A DNA stretch of 64,000 nucleotides from NCBI GenBank assembly GCA_039105265.1, contig JAPFFF010000005.1, positions 6,867,501 to 6,931,500 of the forward strand, read 5' to 3'. Shown here one piece after another: positions 7,445 through 17,949 of the stretch. A model generated the notes under the pieces. It was given only the letters and a program-made list of their open reading frames with translations, did no database searches and had not been told where the DNA came from. This DNA comes from Tritrichomonas musculus. Lineage: Eukaryota > Parabasalia > Tritrichomonadida > Tritrichomonadidae. Numbering within the stretch: position 1 is the stretch's first letter; each line of letters starts with the position of its first letter. The position numbers were made by a program, and so were the translations under genes.

Positions 7445-9523
7445 ATGTCAATTAAACTTTATTCTTTGCAATCAAGTGAGGCTGAAAAGCTCAAAGACAA
7501 AAATATAGAGATAAGTGTTAATGATGAAGGTAATATTGATATTATAAGAAATGAGGACCCAGATGATTACCCAAAATTTAGTTGCTTATATAATAAGGCT
7601 GAAGTAGATGAAAGAGTAGTTGGTAATCATATCGAAAATGGAGGAAAGCTTGATGGTTTCGGCAATGTACCTATTACAAATAAATTTGCCAATTATTTAA
7701 AATACGTATTTAAAGGACCTGAACAGACACCCTTATTAGAAGACTCACTACCTGAAAAAGCAGAGTCACATAAGGAGTTGATAAAAGATGAACTTTGTGT
7801 TAATACATTTAATGAATTTATTGAAGAAGAATCGAAAACATGTGAGGCTATTCATGAGATGTATACCGAATTGATGTGTGCAGCAGATGGATATGAACAA
7901 ATTGCTTTTGATGAACAAACAGGGCAAAGCAAAGTTGTTCATTATCTTCAATATCCAAAGTCTATACCAACTCCTACTCCAGACCCTTATCTTGCAGAGG
8001 TAGGATACTCGAATTTAGGGGATTTATTGATGAACATTATGAAGAATGAAAAGACAACAAATCCAACAAAGAAAATCTTATATGAAGCTTTTAATGAAGA
8101 AAATTGGAAAAAATTCATTAGTGGAACTATTCAATATCATTATAATCTTCAAGATAATAGACTAAAAACAATAGGATATAAATATAAAGGAAGTACTGAT
8201 CAAGTTGTTGCAGACCAAATAGTTGAAGTTAAAAGTCCTCGTGAGTTTTTTGAGACATATACCCAAAATCTAAAAGATAATAATATAAATAAAGACCAAT
8301 ATGCAAAAGCTATGTTAGGTCTTTATTTGTATAATGTAATTTTACATTCAGGTATTACATACTATTATACACATCGAAATGCTAATGGAATGAAAGTGGA
8401 TGTTGTACCACCTGGTGGACAAGACTATTTAAATATAACGTTAGGACAATGTTTAAATTTAGTATTCGAGATTATTAAAGATATAGTGAATTCACATAAT
8501 GCTTTATTTGATTATGTTGTAACAATCAAGTCTTGTAATTGCAAACACGATAATCAAGGAGGTAACCAAGGAGGTAATGAAGGTAATGGTGAAGAAGAGG
8601 ATGATAATCAAGGAGGTAATGAAGGTGGTGATAATGAAGGCGGTGATAATGATTCAAACCTAATTCAATATATGAATGTAGGTCTACAAGCTGTAAATCA
8701 ATTATCAGGTTATTTATTACATAATATTGCGAACCTAGGAAATAATGTTGCATCTCTCAGGTTCCAAAATGAAGTAGAGTCATTTACACAAGAGATGTTT
8801 GATTATGAGATATATGATAATGGTTTAGATGAGATGAATAGACAATACCAGTCAATAGGAATACAAACAGAACAACCAACACGTCAACGAGAATCCTTAT
8901 TTAATGATTCATATGTTTGGTGTACAGTATTTCGCATGTGGACGAGTTTTGCAGTTTATAATATACCAAATCAATTTGGATGGAGGACTAATTCTGCATT
9001 TGGAGCTCCTTGGAATTTTGTCTGGGATGTTGGACATAGGGAATGGATAGCAATAGCGCCACATGAAGAAGATGTACCAGCTGGATGGAGAATTAACCCA
9101 AAGGGAAATGAAATAGCACAAACAATAGTACAACATAATATTCATTGGGAAGGAGAAATGATTTATAATCCTGATAGAGGACAATGGGAATATTATCCAC
9201 CAGAAGAAAGTATTGTTGTACCAGAACAACCGGGACCTGTTATTAATATTGTTCCTGAACAAAATAGGAATGCAGTGTTAAGACCAACTTATGTTTGGTC
9301 TCTTGAGTCAGGTCGTTGGGTTAATTCAATGACAATAGCTAATATGCCAAGATCACATCCAAATGATAATAATGATTGGAGGCGAGATGTTAGCTTACAA
9401 GCACCTGCCAATTTTGTTTGGGACATAGACCATAGGGAATGGGTAGCCATAAGAAACAATGTTAGTGACATGCTAATGACAGAGATTGGAGGACAAATCG
9501 AGATATTGGAGATATTGCAGTAA
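7445..9523 (+). CDS. Fibre-like structural protein I
   Basis: This 692-aa protein begins MSIKLYSLQSSEAEKLKDKN. An early YNKAEVDERVV resembles the YTKAEVD modules known from phage tail fibres. A Gly/Asn/Asp-rich linker (NQGGNQGGNEGN and similar, about residues 365-400) separates an alpha-helical N-half from a Trp-rich C-half. The C-half contains two related modules of roughly 60 residues, each with YVW...W, NFVWDVGHREW or NFVWDIDHREW. No signal peptide is apparent. It heads a run of three large same-strand genes at the P1 right end, in the position where accessory or attachment proteins of such elements often lie. The exact role is inference. Confidence 0.6.
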   Translation: MSIKLYSLQSSEAEKLKDKNIEISVNDEGNIDIIRNEDPDDYPKFSCLYNKAEVDERVVGNHIENGGKLDGFGNVPITNKFANYLKYVFKGPEQTPLLEDSLPEKAESHKELIKDELCVNTFNEFIEEESKTCEAIHEMYTELMCAADGYEQIAFDEQTGQSKVVHYLQYPKSIPTPTPDPYLAEVGYSNLGDLLMNIMKNEKTTNPTKKILYEAFNEENWKKFISGTIQYHYNLQDNRLKTIGYKYKGSTDQVVADQIVEVKSPREFFETYTQNLKDNNINKDQYAKAMLGLYLYNVILHSGITYYYTHRNANGMKVDVVPPGGQDYLNITLGQCLNLVFEIIKDIVNSHNALFDYVVTIKSCNCKHDNQGGNQGGNEGNGEEEDDNQGGNEGGDNEGGDNDSNLIQYMNVGLQAVNQLSGYLLHNIANLGNNVASLRFQNEVESFTQEMFDYEIYDNGLDEMNRQYQSIGIQTEQPTRQRESLFNDSYVWCTVFRMWTSFAVYNIPNQFGWRTNSAFGAPWNFVWDVGHREWIAIAPHEEDVPAGWRINPKGNEIAQTIVQHNIHWEGEMIYNPDRGQWEYYPPEESIVVPEQPGPVINIVPEQNRNAVLRPTYVWSLESGRWVNSMTIANMPRSHPNDNNDWRRDVSLQAPANFVWDIDHREWVAIRNNVSDMLMTEIGGQIEILEILQ

Positions 9524-9714
9524 GGCATTATCAAGAACATTTTTTACAAGGAATCGGCGAATTAGTATGGAATGATGATTATAATAGTTATGTTTATCAA
9601 TGTAATGAGATAAGCCCATTATCATTATCATTAGAAGATAAAAGCAATAGCGGAGCAATAGCAATACCAGACCAAATTACAAGTACTGAAGCTTGGGATA
9701 AAATTTTAGACTGT

Positions 9715-12700
9715 ATGGGTATCCCTGTTATTAATAATCCTAATGAGATAGATGAGAAGAATCCAGTACTTGGTAAATATATTATAAAGGGTGACTTAAA
9801 AGTAAATGGGAAAATAATATGTGATTCTATTCCAAGTGGAGGTACAACAACAACTGACTCCAAGTATTTTACCTTGAAGGAATCAGACCAGTTATATTTA
9901 TATAGACCATCTAAGACGTATGAAGAATCCAATTATTATTGTATGAGATGGGATATAGATAAAGATTATGACATACCACTAAATTTAGTATTTAGATTCA
10001 AAGACTATCTATTTGGTCATAACTGGGAATTAACATGGGATGGTAAAAATTGGACAGGAAATAATTGTCAAAACATGTGTACAGAAAAGATATCATACAT
10101 GAACACAAATAACGGTGCGCCTGCTTTAACAATCAAACATAACGAAAGAATTGGGAGATGGATAAAAGGAACAATAAAGGAAGATTTAACAGATGATGAT
10201 AATTATGCTCATATCTTGAAAGATTATCTTACCAATTGGAGGGTTGTTAAGAAAGATGGAACCATATTAAGTGAAGGAATAACTGCAACTTTTGATTCAA
10301 GTGGTTCAGGTACTTTTACTCAAGATGGATATAAATATGAACAAGCTAGAATGTATGTTGATGCACCAAGTGGATTAAATGCAGATGATGGATTATATGT
10401 TTATGCTGACCTAAATATTAATGGAAATATAACTGAATTAAAATGGGATTGTCATCCTACTCATTGTATTAATTCAGGTGTTATGCATACCTATGGGTCA
10501 AATCCTTGTCTCGAATCATTTAATTATCATCGAGAAAAAAGGCATTCCATTAAAATCATTGAAGGATTTAATCATAAGAACATTCGAATATATATAGAGA
10601 AAGAATTATTTGATTTTGATGTGAAAGTTAATCCATTCGATATAATTATTCAACAACAATTTTATGAAGTAGAGCCAGACCCAAGAAAATGCACTACCAT
10701 ATCGACAGATTATAATATTTATTCATCAAAGATTATATGGGCTGATAATATCATGACTATGCGTCGAGACTTAAATGTTGTTGGTGGAATCACAGATATA
10801 TTAGCCTATGATTATGCTTTATTGAAACAGACAGTTGATAATCTAGTTGAACAAATGAGAATTCAAGCCATGTATAATGAATATACTGATAGTATTAAAC
10901 AAGGTGTAGCAGTTGCGAATAGTATATTAAATATTTTAGCATCAACAGTTTGTATTGCAAGTGCCCTTTCAACATTAAATATGTCCAATAACTCTGTAAC
11001 TATTAATACATATCAAACAAGACCTTTCCCAGCAGGTCCAGGAGGAAATGGTGGAGGAGGTGGTGGTGGTGGTGGTGGTTATCCAGGTGATGGAGGTAGT
11101 GGCTTTCAAGGTAAGTTTTTGGTGAATGTTGATTTGAAGGCTGATAAGATGACTATGGAAAGATTTTTACCAATAACAACAACTGTTCAAAATCCTGTTG
11201 CTGGAGCTATTTCAACATTCTCAGCTACACAGGTTGTCCTTTCGACAACACATGCACTGACTCAGTTAGGAAATGCTATTGCTACACTTGGTTCGAATGT
11301 CTTACACTTCTTTAGGAATAGACCAGATACAAATGGAACTGAAACATTAAATATTAATTCATCCTCGATTACAATAACTGATAATGATACTGATAATGCA
11401 ACAAATACTATCACAACCACTGAGCAATCATTAGAGAGAACTCATAGAGAAGTTCAGCCACAGGTTGTTACAGATGAAACAGATGAGATTCGAACAGATA
11501 TAACTGTACCACAGACTACAATGACAAATACAGCTTCAACTACGATTGCACTTAGGAATCAAGTTCCTGTTATCAATATATCTGGAATCCAGTATACCTT
11601 AGAAGATATTGCAGATATGACAAGAGCAGAACGAAATGCATTAGTTGCTAGTCATCCTGATATCTTACGTATCCAATATCATGGAAGAGAGTGGTTTAAT
11701 GTGTATGATTTGTTTTATAATGACCAACTCATTATCCATAATAATGTATTTCAACGAAGGACTCTAATAAGACCAGCTGATATTGAGATGACAGATAGAA
11801 TACATAGAGCTACTGATAATAATTGGTCAATAGAATGGGAAGGAACAACATACACAGCGAGAGATATTGAACAATTATCTATGCAAGACAGATTAAATTT
11901 ACCATTTGTACAAAATGGAGATATTGGATTAGAACCTTACTTGAATGACCAAACAATGGAAGCATGGATAAATATTATTGATCATAGAGGAGAGACTATT
12001 GATCCAATTGTTGCTACTATTGATTATTCAGCACCAACTACAGCAAATATTAGTGGAGGTCAAGTACGATTTGTTGGAATAAATTCACAGATAGAAGTCA
12101 ATGCAAATGGAGTTAGATATCAGCATTATGACCTTGTTGCCACAACAGATACTTGGACAGTACCAGGAACAACACCAGCAATAACAGCAAGAATGATAGA
12201 ACAAATGAGTGATGAACAAAGAGGAGAACTAATGGATAATATTTATTCTCATGGTAATCTTTTAGCTTTTAATGACACATTAGATGAAACAACTGGTGAA
12301 GAAATAACACAAGTACTATATAATGGAAATGTAGTTGCTACAATAGATAGAAGAAGACTACATGTAATTAATATTGTGAATGGAGTGATAGAAATGTACC
12401 AACAAGATGGTGTTATAAGTGCAACTACTCAAGTTATTATGGGAGCAGTAGGTTATGTTGCTAGAAGGTTCTTACATGGTCAATGGCAGTTTGTTAGACA
12501 TCATCCTGGTGATGCAGCAGCTATAGCAGGAGTAGCAGCAGAAGCATATGTAGCAAATAGAATAGGATTATTTAATATTCCAAGTTGGTTCCGTCGTAAT
12601 GATAACCCAGAGACATTAGCAGAGGAAGATGTATTAGAAAAGATTCTTGCATGGGCATATCATGAAGAAACAGATGATGAACCTGAACTTGAAATAACAA

Positions 12701-12978
12701 TGAAGGATGCTGATAAGATGATGGTTTCATTTGATACATGTATTAATATTGCAAAGACATATCGCGATACTTTAAAGGGTACAATAGCATTCATGTGCGA
12801 GAAAATCAAAGAGCTTGAAAATAAGTCAAGTACAAAACATCCATTAGAAGATATAGATATGACTGCTTATATTACTAAAGTAGAAGTGAAGGAAATGATA
12901 GACCAGAAGGATGCATATATTGATACTCTTGAGGCAAGACTTGCAGCACTTGAAGCTAAATGCGCTAACATCGAATGA
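9715..12978 (+). CDS. Fibre-like structural protein II
   Basis: This is a 1087-aa open frame. Near the start is KGDLKVNGKI followed by a module of about 65 residues (DQLYLYRPS, WDIDKDYDIP, FRFKDYLFG, WDGKNWTG). A second module is IIQQQFYEVEPDP, TDYNIYSSKI, ADNIMTMRRDLN. Both modules recur in the next gene, so the two are paralogues. Then come a hydrophobic stretch (SILNILASTVCIASALST), an oligoglycine run (about residue 445), a Thr/Asn-rich beta-like region and a C-terminal coiled coil (YIDTLEARLAALEAK). The layout suggests a trimeric fibre with a helical base. No ATG with a clear initiator motif was found right at 9715, so the true start is uncertain. Confidence 0.6.
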   Translation: MGIPVINNPNEIDEKNPVLGKYIIKGDLKVNGKIICDSIPSGGTTTTDSKYFTLKESDQLYLYRPSKTYEESNYYCMRWDIDKDYDIPLNLVFRFKDYLFGHNWELTWDGKNWTGNNCQNMCTEKISYMNTNNGAPALTIKHNERIGRWIKGTIKEDLTDDDNYAHILKDYLTNWRVVKKDGTILSEGITATFDSSGSGTFTQDGYKYEQARMYVDAPSGLNADDGLYVYADLNINGNITELKWDCHPTHCINSGVMHTYGSNPCLESFNYHREKRHSIKIIEGFNHKNIRIYIEKELFDFDVKVNPFDIIIQQQFYEVEPDPRKCTTISTDYNIYSSKIIWADNIMTMRRDLNVVGGITDILAYDYALLKQTVDNLVEQMRIQAMYNEYTDSIKQGVAVANSILNILASTVCIASALSTLNMSNNSVTINTYQTRPFPAGPGGNGGGGGGGGGGYPGDGGSGFQGKFLVNVDLKADKMTMERFLPITTTVQNPVAGAISTFSATQVVLSTTHALTQLGNAIATLGSNVLHFFRNRPDTNGTETLNINSSSITITDNDTDNATNTITTTEQSLERTHREVQPQVVTDETDEIRTDITVPQTTMTNTASTTIALRNQVPVINISGIQYTLEDIADMTRAERNALVASHPDILRIQYHGREWFNVYDLFYNDQLIIHNNVFQRRTLIRPADIEMTDRIHRATDNNWSIEWEGTTYTARDIEQLSMQDRLNLPFVQNGDIGLEPYLNDQTMEAWINIIDHRGETIDPIVATIDYSAPTTANISGGQVRFVGINSQIEVNANGVRYQHYDLVATTDTWTVPGTTPAITARMIEQMSDEQRGELMDNIYSHGNLLAFNDTLDETTGEEITQVLYNGNVVATIDRRRLHVINIVNGVIEMYQQDGVISATTQVIMGAVGYVARRFLHGQWQFVRHHPGDAAAIAGVAAEAYVANRIGLFNIPSWFRRNDNPETLAEEDVLEKILAWAYHEETDDEPELEITMKDADKMMVSFDTCINIAKTYRDTLKGTIAFMCEKIKELENKSSTKHPLEDIDMTAYITKVEVKEMIDQKDAYIDTLEARLAALEAKCANIE

Positions 12979-12997
12979 GAAGTTTTATTTAACTAAA

Positions 12998-15676
12998 ATG
13001 AGTGATACTACTACAAGATTTAAAGGAGATATACAGTTTAAGATAGGGGATGCTACTCGAAAAGGTAGCCAGTTATTAACATTGGGTGACTTAGATAACT
13101 ATGTACAGACAGGTCATTTATTTAATGAGGTTGAAGGTTTACCAGAAGTTGATATTAAAAATAAAAATATACAGTATGTATCATTTGAGTCTTCAACAAC
13201 AACTTACAATATACTTAAGTTTGTTAATTTGCCTGAAGACTTCATTAATAAGCTCAATGATATAAAAACCCAGACTAATATATTTAAGATAGTATTGAGG
13301 AAGAATATAGTATATGATACAAGTGGTAATTTAGTCAAGGAGTTCTACATATATGTTAAGGATGGTCAAGTATATTCTCCTTTGATAACTAAAAGTAGTA
13401 ATGGATGCAGTATAAATAATAGTACCATTATGGGATATATGAATATAGCTTTTGATAGTAAACTAGACTTCAACCCATATACCTTGTGGCTGAATGGGGA
13501 GTTGAGCATAATGAATGAATATATAACTGATTCTTTACAGACAGAGAAGGCAATAAAGTGTTCTATAATAAAAGCTGATAATGCATTAAGTTTACGTAAA
13601 AGCGATGTACTATACTTATATAAGCCTACATCAACTAGTCAGGTTGAGATCGATAACAAGAAATATTGGTTACTTCAATGGAACATAGATACAGGATATA
13701 CTATACCTAATGACTTAGAGTTTAGGTTTAATGAGTATTGTTTTGGTAATAAGTGGTTTTTATCATGGGATGGTACAAAATGGGTAGGTGATAACATACA
13801 AGGTCATATCAATGGTAGATTAGTTAATGGATTAAATAAGGAGAATGAGTATGGTGAAGATGGTACCTACATACAAGTCAAGAGGAGTGAGAGGAACATG
13901 AAACTGATTAATAAGCCTAATGACTACTCACCTGATAACATACTACATTACATGATTCATGGAGGTAAGTGCAAAATAGACTGTTTTGTAAAATTAAAGA
14001 CAGGGGAGGTAGAACCTTTTTCGAAATATGGTCTAGGATATCAAACAAGTCAAGGAGGTACAAAAGATGGATATGATATTGAAGCAATAAGGTGCTATAA
14101 GATGAATAATGCGACTAATAAATTAGAAACTAGTGCTATTGATGAACTCTACCTTGATATTACCCTTGAAGGTTCTAAAAATGCAAATAGGTTCTCAGTT
14201 CGACCTACTGGAAAAGAAGGTAATGGAGGAGACAAGGTATGGTTGTTCTTACATGGTGTACTTGATTCATGTGAAAAGCTTGAATATACATATGCAGCTT
14301 CGACTACTAATGACTCAAGGGATATTAAGATATATTTAGCTGATGAATATGTTGACCCAATAGATGAGGTTCATTGGGATTCAACTACTAACCCATTCGA
14401 GTATATCATTAAGCAGCAATTTTATGAAGTATCCCCAAATCCTAATGGGGCAACGACCTTATATACTGATTATAATATTACCTCCTCTAAGATAATTACT
14501 GCTGATAATATTACTACTATGAGGAGTGATTTAAACTTAGTTACCAACAATGTAGATGTTATTAGCTATGATGTTAACGAAATGAACACTGTTATGGAAA
14601 GCTTAAAAGGTAGAGTATCAAGGACTGAACAAGTTACTCAACATCTGGAGGATGATGTAGATAATTTACGTATAGTCTCATGGACTGCATTAGCTTTTGG
14701 AGTTGCAGGTACAGCTGGGTCAATAGGTTCTATTGGTATGCAGCTATTTCCAGATGGTATAAGCTTTCCTACCATAAAAGGTGGAGGATTCCTTAAAAGG
14801 TTATTCTCTCATAAGTCAACCAAAGGTATGAGTGATTTGGTTAGAAATAGCATTAACTTCATGTCAGGTACTACAGCAAGAAGCATTACCAAAGATATAA
14901 CACCTATAATTACCTGGTGTGAGGAAGAGTATAAGCAACTTGATGAACTACCTTTTACTGATGAGAATGATAACCCTGATACTGGAACCTTGACATTAAG
15001 TGGTGCTATGGATATCAGCAATATGTTTAGGGATTCACTCAAGCCTTGTTTCAAGTTGTTAGCTGAGAAGGTCAATGAGCTAGAGGCTGAGTTTGATAAC
15101 TACCCTACTGTGGATGAAGCTAATGAAGGTCTAGATGTACTTATACGTAGGATAGAGACATTAGAGGGTGAAAATATCGCATTAAAAGATACTATAGCAG
15201 CAATGGAAGCTAGGTTAACTGCTCTTGAAGGCAATACAGATAACTACTTAACTAAGGCTAATGTCATTAATGAATACAATTATAGTAAAATCGAAACTGA
15301 TATTTATGGATGGAATGACCATCAAATCGACCCTGAAGTATTTAATAAAATTTTGAGGCTTGGATGTACAATTCGTGCTTTCCGTGAATCAAACACAAAT
15401 GAAAGATGGGATGGACGTTATCTTCCAGCAAAGAAGGATTATGAAATAATCGAGAAAAAGACATGGGTGTTTGTTCATGAAGATATCACAAGCAACCTGA
15501 GCATTCGCATATACTACCATGGTTACTCCGAACTAAATGATAAAATGATTTGTCAAATACATGGTTTGCCAGGTTTAAATAGTATAATCATTGAGAGTTT
15601 GGCCATTGAAGAAGGCAGTAAATTTAATTCATATAATGTGTACTGTAAAGAAATAGTCGATGCTAAACTACCATGA
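12998..15676 (+). CDS. Fibre-like structural protein III (paralogue of II)
   Basis: The ATG at 12998 gives MSDTTTRFKGDIQFKIGDAT, about 893 aa. It shares two modules with the preceding gene: DVLYLYKP, WNIDTGYTIP, FRFNEYCFG, WDGTKWVG; and IIKQQFYEVSPNP, TDYNITSSKI, ADNITTMRSDLN. A Gly/Ala/Ser hydrophobic stretch (FGVAGTAGSIGSIGMQLF) follows, then coiled coil (LEGENIALKDTIAAMEARLT) and a C-terminal cap of about 150 residues with no counterpart in protein II. It starts 20 bp after protein II ends. Likely a tandem duplicate that diverged in its tip, as receptor-binding fibres often do; that is inference. Confidence 0.62.
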   Translation: MSDTTTRFKGDIQFKIGDATRKGSQLLTLGDLDNYVQTGHLFNEVEGLPEVDIKNKNIQYVSFESSTTTYNILKFVNLPEDFINKLNDIKTQTNIFKIVLRKNIVYDTSGNLVKEFYIYVKDGQVYSPLITKSSNGCSINNSTIMGYMNIAFDSKLDFNPYTLWLNGELSIMNEYITDSLQTEKAIKCSIIKADNALSLRKSDVLYLYKPTSTSQVEIDNKKYWLLQWNIDTGYTIPNDLEFRFNEYCFGNKWFLSWDGTKWVGDNIQGHINGRLVNGLNKENEYGEDGTYIQVKRSERNMKLINKPNDYSPDNILHYMIHGGKCKIDCFVKLKTGEVEPFSKYGLGYQTSQGGTKDGYDIEAIRCYKMNNATNKLETSAIDELYLDITLEGSKNANRFSVRPTGKEGNGGDKVWLFLHGVLDSCEKLEYTYAASTTNDSRDIKIYLADEYVDPIDEVHWDSTTNPFEYIIKQQFYEVSPNPNGATTLYTDYNITSSKIITADNITTMRSDLNLVTNNVDVISYDVNEMNTVMESLKGRVSRTEQVTQHLEDDVDNLRIVSWTALAFGVAGTAGSIGSIGMQLFPDGISFPTIKGGGFLKRLFSHKSTKGMSDLVRNSINFMSGTTARSITKDITPIITWCEEEYKQLDELPFTDENDNPDTGTLTLSGAMDISNMFRDSLKPCFKLLAEKVNELEAEFDNYPTVDEANEGLDVLIRRIETLEGENIALKDTIAAMEARLTALEGNTDNYLTKANVINEYNYSKIETDIYGWNDHQIDPEVFNKILRLGCTIRAFRESNTNERWDGRYLPAKKDYEIIEKKTWVFVHEDITSNLSIRIYYHGYSELNDKMICQIHGLPGLNSIIIESLAIEEGSKFNSYNVYCKEIVDAKLP

Positions 15677-15706
15677 GTAGGTGTCATACACGAGATTCTC
15701 GGGGCT

Positions 15707-15771
15707 GGTACCTGTGCCGTTTCATAGATGGGCGGTTGTGGGGTGGGGTACCTGTGCCGTTTCATTGATGG
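15707..15771. repeat. Two GC-rich direct repeats near the P1 end
   Basis: GGTACCTGTGCCGTTTCATA recurs 40 bp later as GGTACCTGTGCCGTTTCATT, separated by a G-rich spacer (GGGTGGGG). The stretch is far more GC-rich than its surroundings and lies just after the last gene, so it probably belongs to the subterminal region of the element. Confidence 0.7.
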
Positions 15772-15879
15772 TAGGCGTTGAGGTGGGTGGGTGGGATAAC
15801 ATGAAAAGAAGAAGAAGATTTTTTTTTTTTTTATTTTTCTTTTCTTTTTCTTTTATGACGAGTTCGTGTTGACGCGTGG

Positions 15880-15918
15880 GGTGCCAGCCCCAGCGGAAAC
15901 CGACTCGTATATACTACT
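15880..15918. repeat. Proposed right terminus of Polinton P1
   Basis: The GC-rich tract GTGCCAGCCCCAGCGG leads to CGACTCGTATATACTACT, after which the sequence turns into plain AT-rich DNA. Read inward it begins AGTAGTATATACGAG. The proposed left end of P3 at 38458 begins AGTAGTATACG. Polinton termini are known to start with AG. The opposite end of P1 is outside the window, so the inverted repeat cannot be checked here. Confidence 0.45.
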
Positions 15919-16059
15919 TTTGTTAACCCATTTTAATAATTTTATTTTGTTAAGTTTTTTAATTAGGTTAACCAATTATACGGTTTTTGTAATGGCCAAA
16001 AAAAATTTATTAATCTATCTATATTAGCTTTTGCTTCTTGCATATTCTTGATGCTCGAA

Positions 16060-16520
16060 TCTCCAGAAATCAATTTTTCGCAGGTATTTGAATCTCAAAA
16101 CTATTGAATTCTCATTGATGTTCAAATCTCTATTATCCTCAATTCTCAAAGTTGATATCTCTTATACTCAGATTTCTCTTATATTCAGACCTTTCTTATA
16201 TTCAGATCTCTCTTATATTCAGATTTTTCTTTTAATCAAATCTCACATTATACTCATATTTCTCAAATTCTCAAATTTCTCTTATTCTGCAATCAATTTC
16301 ATACTCGAATCTTTTCTCTACTCAAACATCTTTGATTCTCTAAATAATTTAATACTCAAGTATCTCTTATACTCAATTCTCTCCTATTTCCTGATCAATA
16401 TCTTACTCAAATCTCTATCATTATCAGATCTCTCTTTTGCTCAAGTCTCTTTTATTCTCAAATCAATTTATCACTCAGGTATCTTTTATACTAAATCTCT
16501 TTTATATTATATAATCACAT
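16060..16520. repeat. Degenerate T-rich tandem array of about 20 bp
   Basis: Variants of TCTCTTATACTCAAAT recur some 20 times with loose spacing (TTCTCAAATCTCTCTTAT, ATACTCAGATTTCTCTTA and so on). One strand is strongly pyrimidine-biased. It keeps a frame open on the plus strand but shows no protein-like composition. The bases on either side (15919-16060 and 16520-16690) hold nothing recognisable. Confidence 0.75.
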
Positions 16521-16689
16521 AATGCTCAAAATTTAGATATTTCTTATTCTTTTTCATAAAAGAACTCAAAAACAACAATATATTTTATTGAAATGTTATA
16601 GTTTCTTTATATAATCTAGAAATGATGATGTTTATACTTGATATATGAATAACTTCCAGCTTTCTCTAATTTTCGTGAAAAATCCTCTG

Positions 16690-16762
16690 CCCGTAAATTT
16701 TGCCGGGGCAAAAAAGTGACATTCTGCCCGAGCTTGCCCGGGCGGCCCTTTTCACATCCCTG
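16690..16762. mobile_element. GC-rich terminus of a hAT-like element
   Basis: Read on the minus strand from 16762, the sequence starts CAGGGATGTGAAAAGGGCCG and contains repeated GCCCGGGCA boxes before fading into AT-rich DNA. CAGGGATG is a typical hAT-type end. A related end reading AGGGATGGGAAATGGGCGCC starts near 33390. No partner terminus or 8-bp duplication was found nearby, so only one end seems to be left. Confidence 0.5.
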
Positions 16763-16920
16763 TATTAGGTGATATTAAATTATTCGGCTATTAAATTATT
16801 CTCATTCTTTTAGTTCTGAAAGAATATTGGTAATATTAGATTTTTATCATCATAATTTTTCTTGATATTTATATTAATTATGTATTATTAAGTATATGTA
16901 AACTTTATATTATTTTTTCT

Positions 16921-17941
16921 CAGGGTTGTCGATCGATGATGATAAATATCGATTATCGGCTCATTATCGATAGTCCGATAATATCGATAAAAATTTGTTC
17001 GATAACCAATAATTATCGATAAATACGTTAAGCAAAACCGCCGATATTTGGTCACTATCGGACGGTTACGGTTCGATATTCTCCGATATTTTATAATAAA
17101 ATTTCCATACTTTTTTTTTACATTTTTGATTAAAATTTGGAATTTTATATTTTTAATTGTACTTCAATAGTGCATGCTGAAATAAGCGAAATAAGGTCAG
17201 AGTACATTATATGTCCAATATAATAATGAGAAGCTAAAAAATCAGGTTTTTGATTAATACATAAAAAGATTATTTTCAAAATTTTTAAAAAAGAACCAAT
17301 TGGCCAACAAAAAAAGATTATGATTAAGAACAAAGTTATAAGACGATAATTTCCTCATATCTTCTCAGTATTAAATTATTTCCATATTTGCAAATTAACG
17401 AATCTTAATATGTAATGAAATATTAATGCAATGCTACTAAAATAATTTGCGTTTTTTTTATTAAAAGAATATCAAGTCCAAAAATATTTAGAGAAATGGA
17501 GAGAATTTTATTAATTTACAAAAAGTTATCGTGTTCACTTTTTGATAAATTTAATTTTTTTGCCAAAATAAAATTATCTTTATTGATTTTAAATTTCATA
17601 CTTAAATATTATAATAAAAGTTAATTTCCTATGAAATATAAAAAATCTTTTTTAATAATTTGATCATTTGTACACACAAGCTTTTTTATATGTCATTACT
17701 TGAAAAAATAACTTTTATATAATTATATAACAATTAAATAGCCATAATTTCTAGTAAATATCTTTTCTTTACCTTAAAAAAGTTAAAAATATCGGTCATT
17801 ATTGGCCATGATAAAAACCGTTTTTATCGATAATGATATTTATTATCGGATAGTATCGGTTATTCTACTCTACTCCCGATAATATCGATAATATTGGCAA
17901 CGTATTTAACCGTTATCGGACACTATCGATAAACATCCCTG
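16921..17941. mobile_element. Non-autonomous hAT-like element, 1021 bp, with 8-bp target duplication
   Basis: The left end is CAGGGTTGTCGATCGATGAT and the right end, on the opposite strand, CAGGGATGTTTATCGATAGT. Both terminal 100-150 bp are packed with ATCGATAA/TTATCGAT and CCGATAA boxes on both strands, while the middle is AT-rich and non-coding. The 8 bases before it (16913-16920) and after it (17942-17949) are both TTTTTTCT, a perfect 8-bp target duplication as made by hAT transposases. No transposase is encoded, so it must be moved in trans. Intact duplications suggest a fairly young insertion. Confidence 0.9.
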
Positions 17942-17949
17942 TTTTTTCT

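Larger units (their letters stand above)
1..15918 (+). mobile_element. Polinton/Maverick copy P1, right-hand part
   Basis: This is a virus-like self-synthesising DNA element of the Polinton (Maverick) family, seen from inside the element to its probable right terminus. Parts in order are: end of a small gene (1-225), a 123-aa gene, a bZIP-like gene, a 141-aa gene, a coiled-coil gene, protein-primed DNA polymerase, a penton-like gene and three fibre-like genes. The proposed right end reads CGTATATACTACT. As a reverse complement it begins with AG, as Polinton termini are known to do, and resembles the start of P3 at 38458. The left half, expected to hold protease, integrase, ATPase and capsid genes, is outside the window. 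Its reading frames are mostly long and open, so this part looks largely whole and young. Confidence 0.82.

Noticed and set aside
16088-16522. 144-codon plus-strand frame
   Set aside because: It is a by-product of the T-rich degenerate repeat; the Ser/Leu/Ile/Phe composition follows the repeat, and no domain or initiator is seen.
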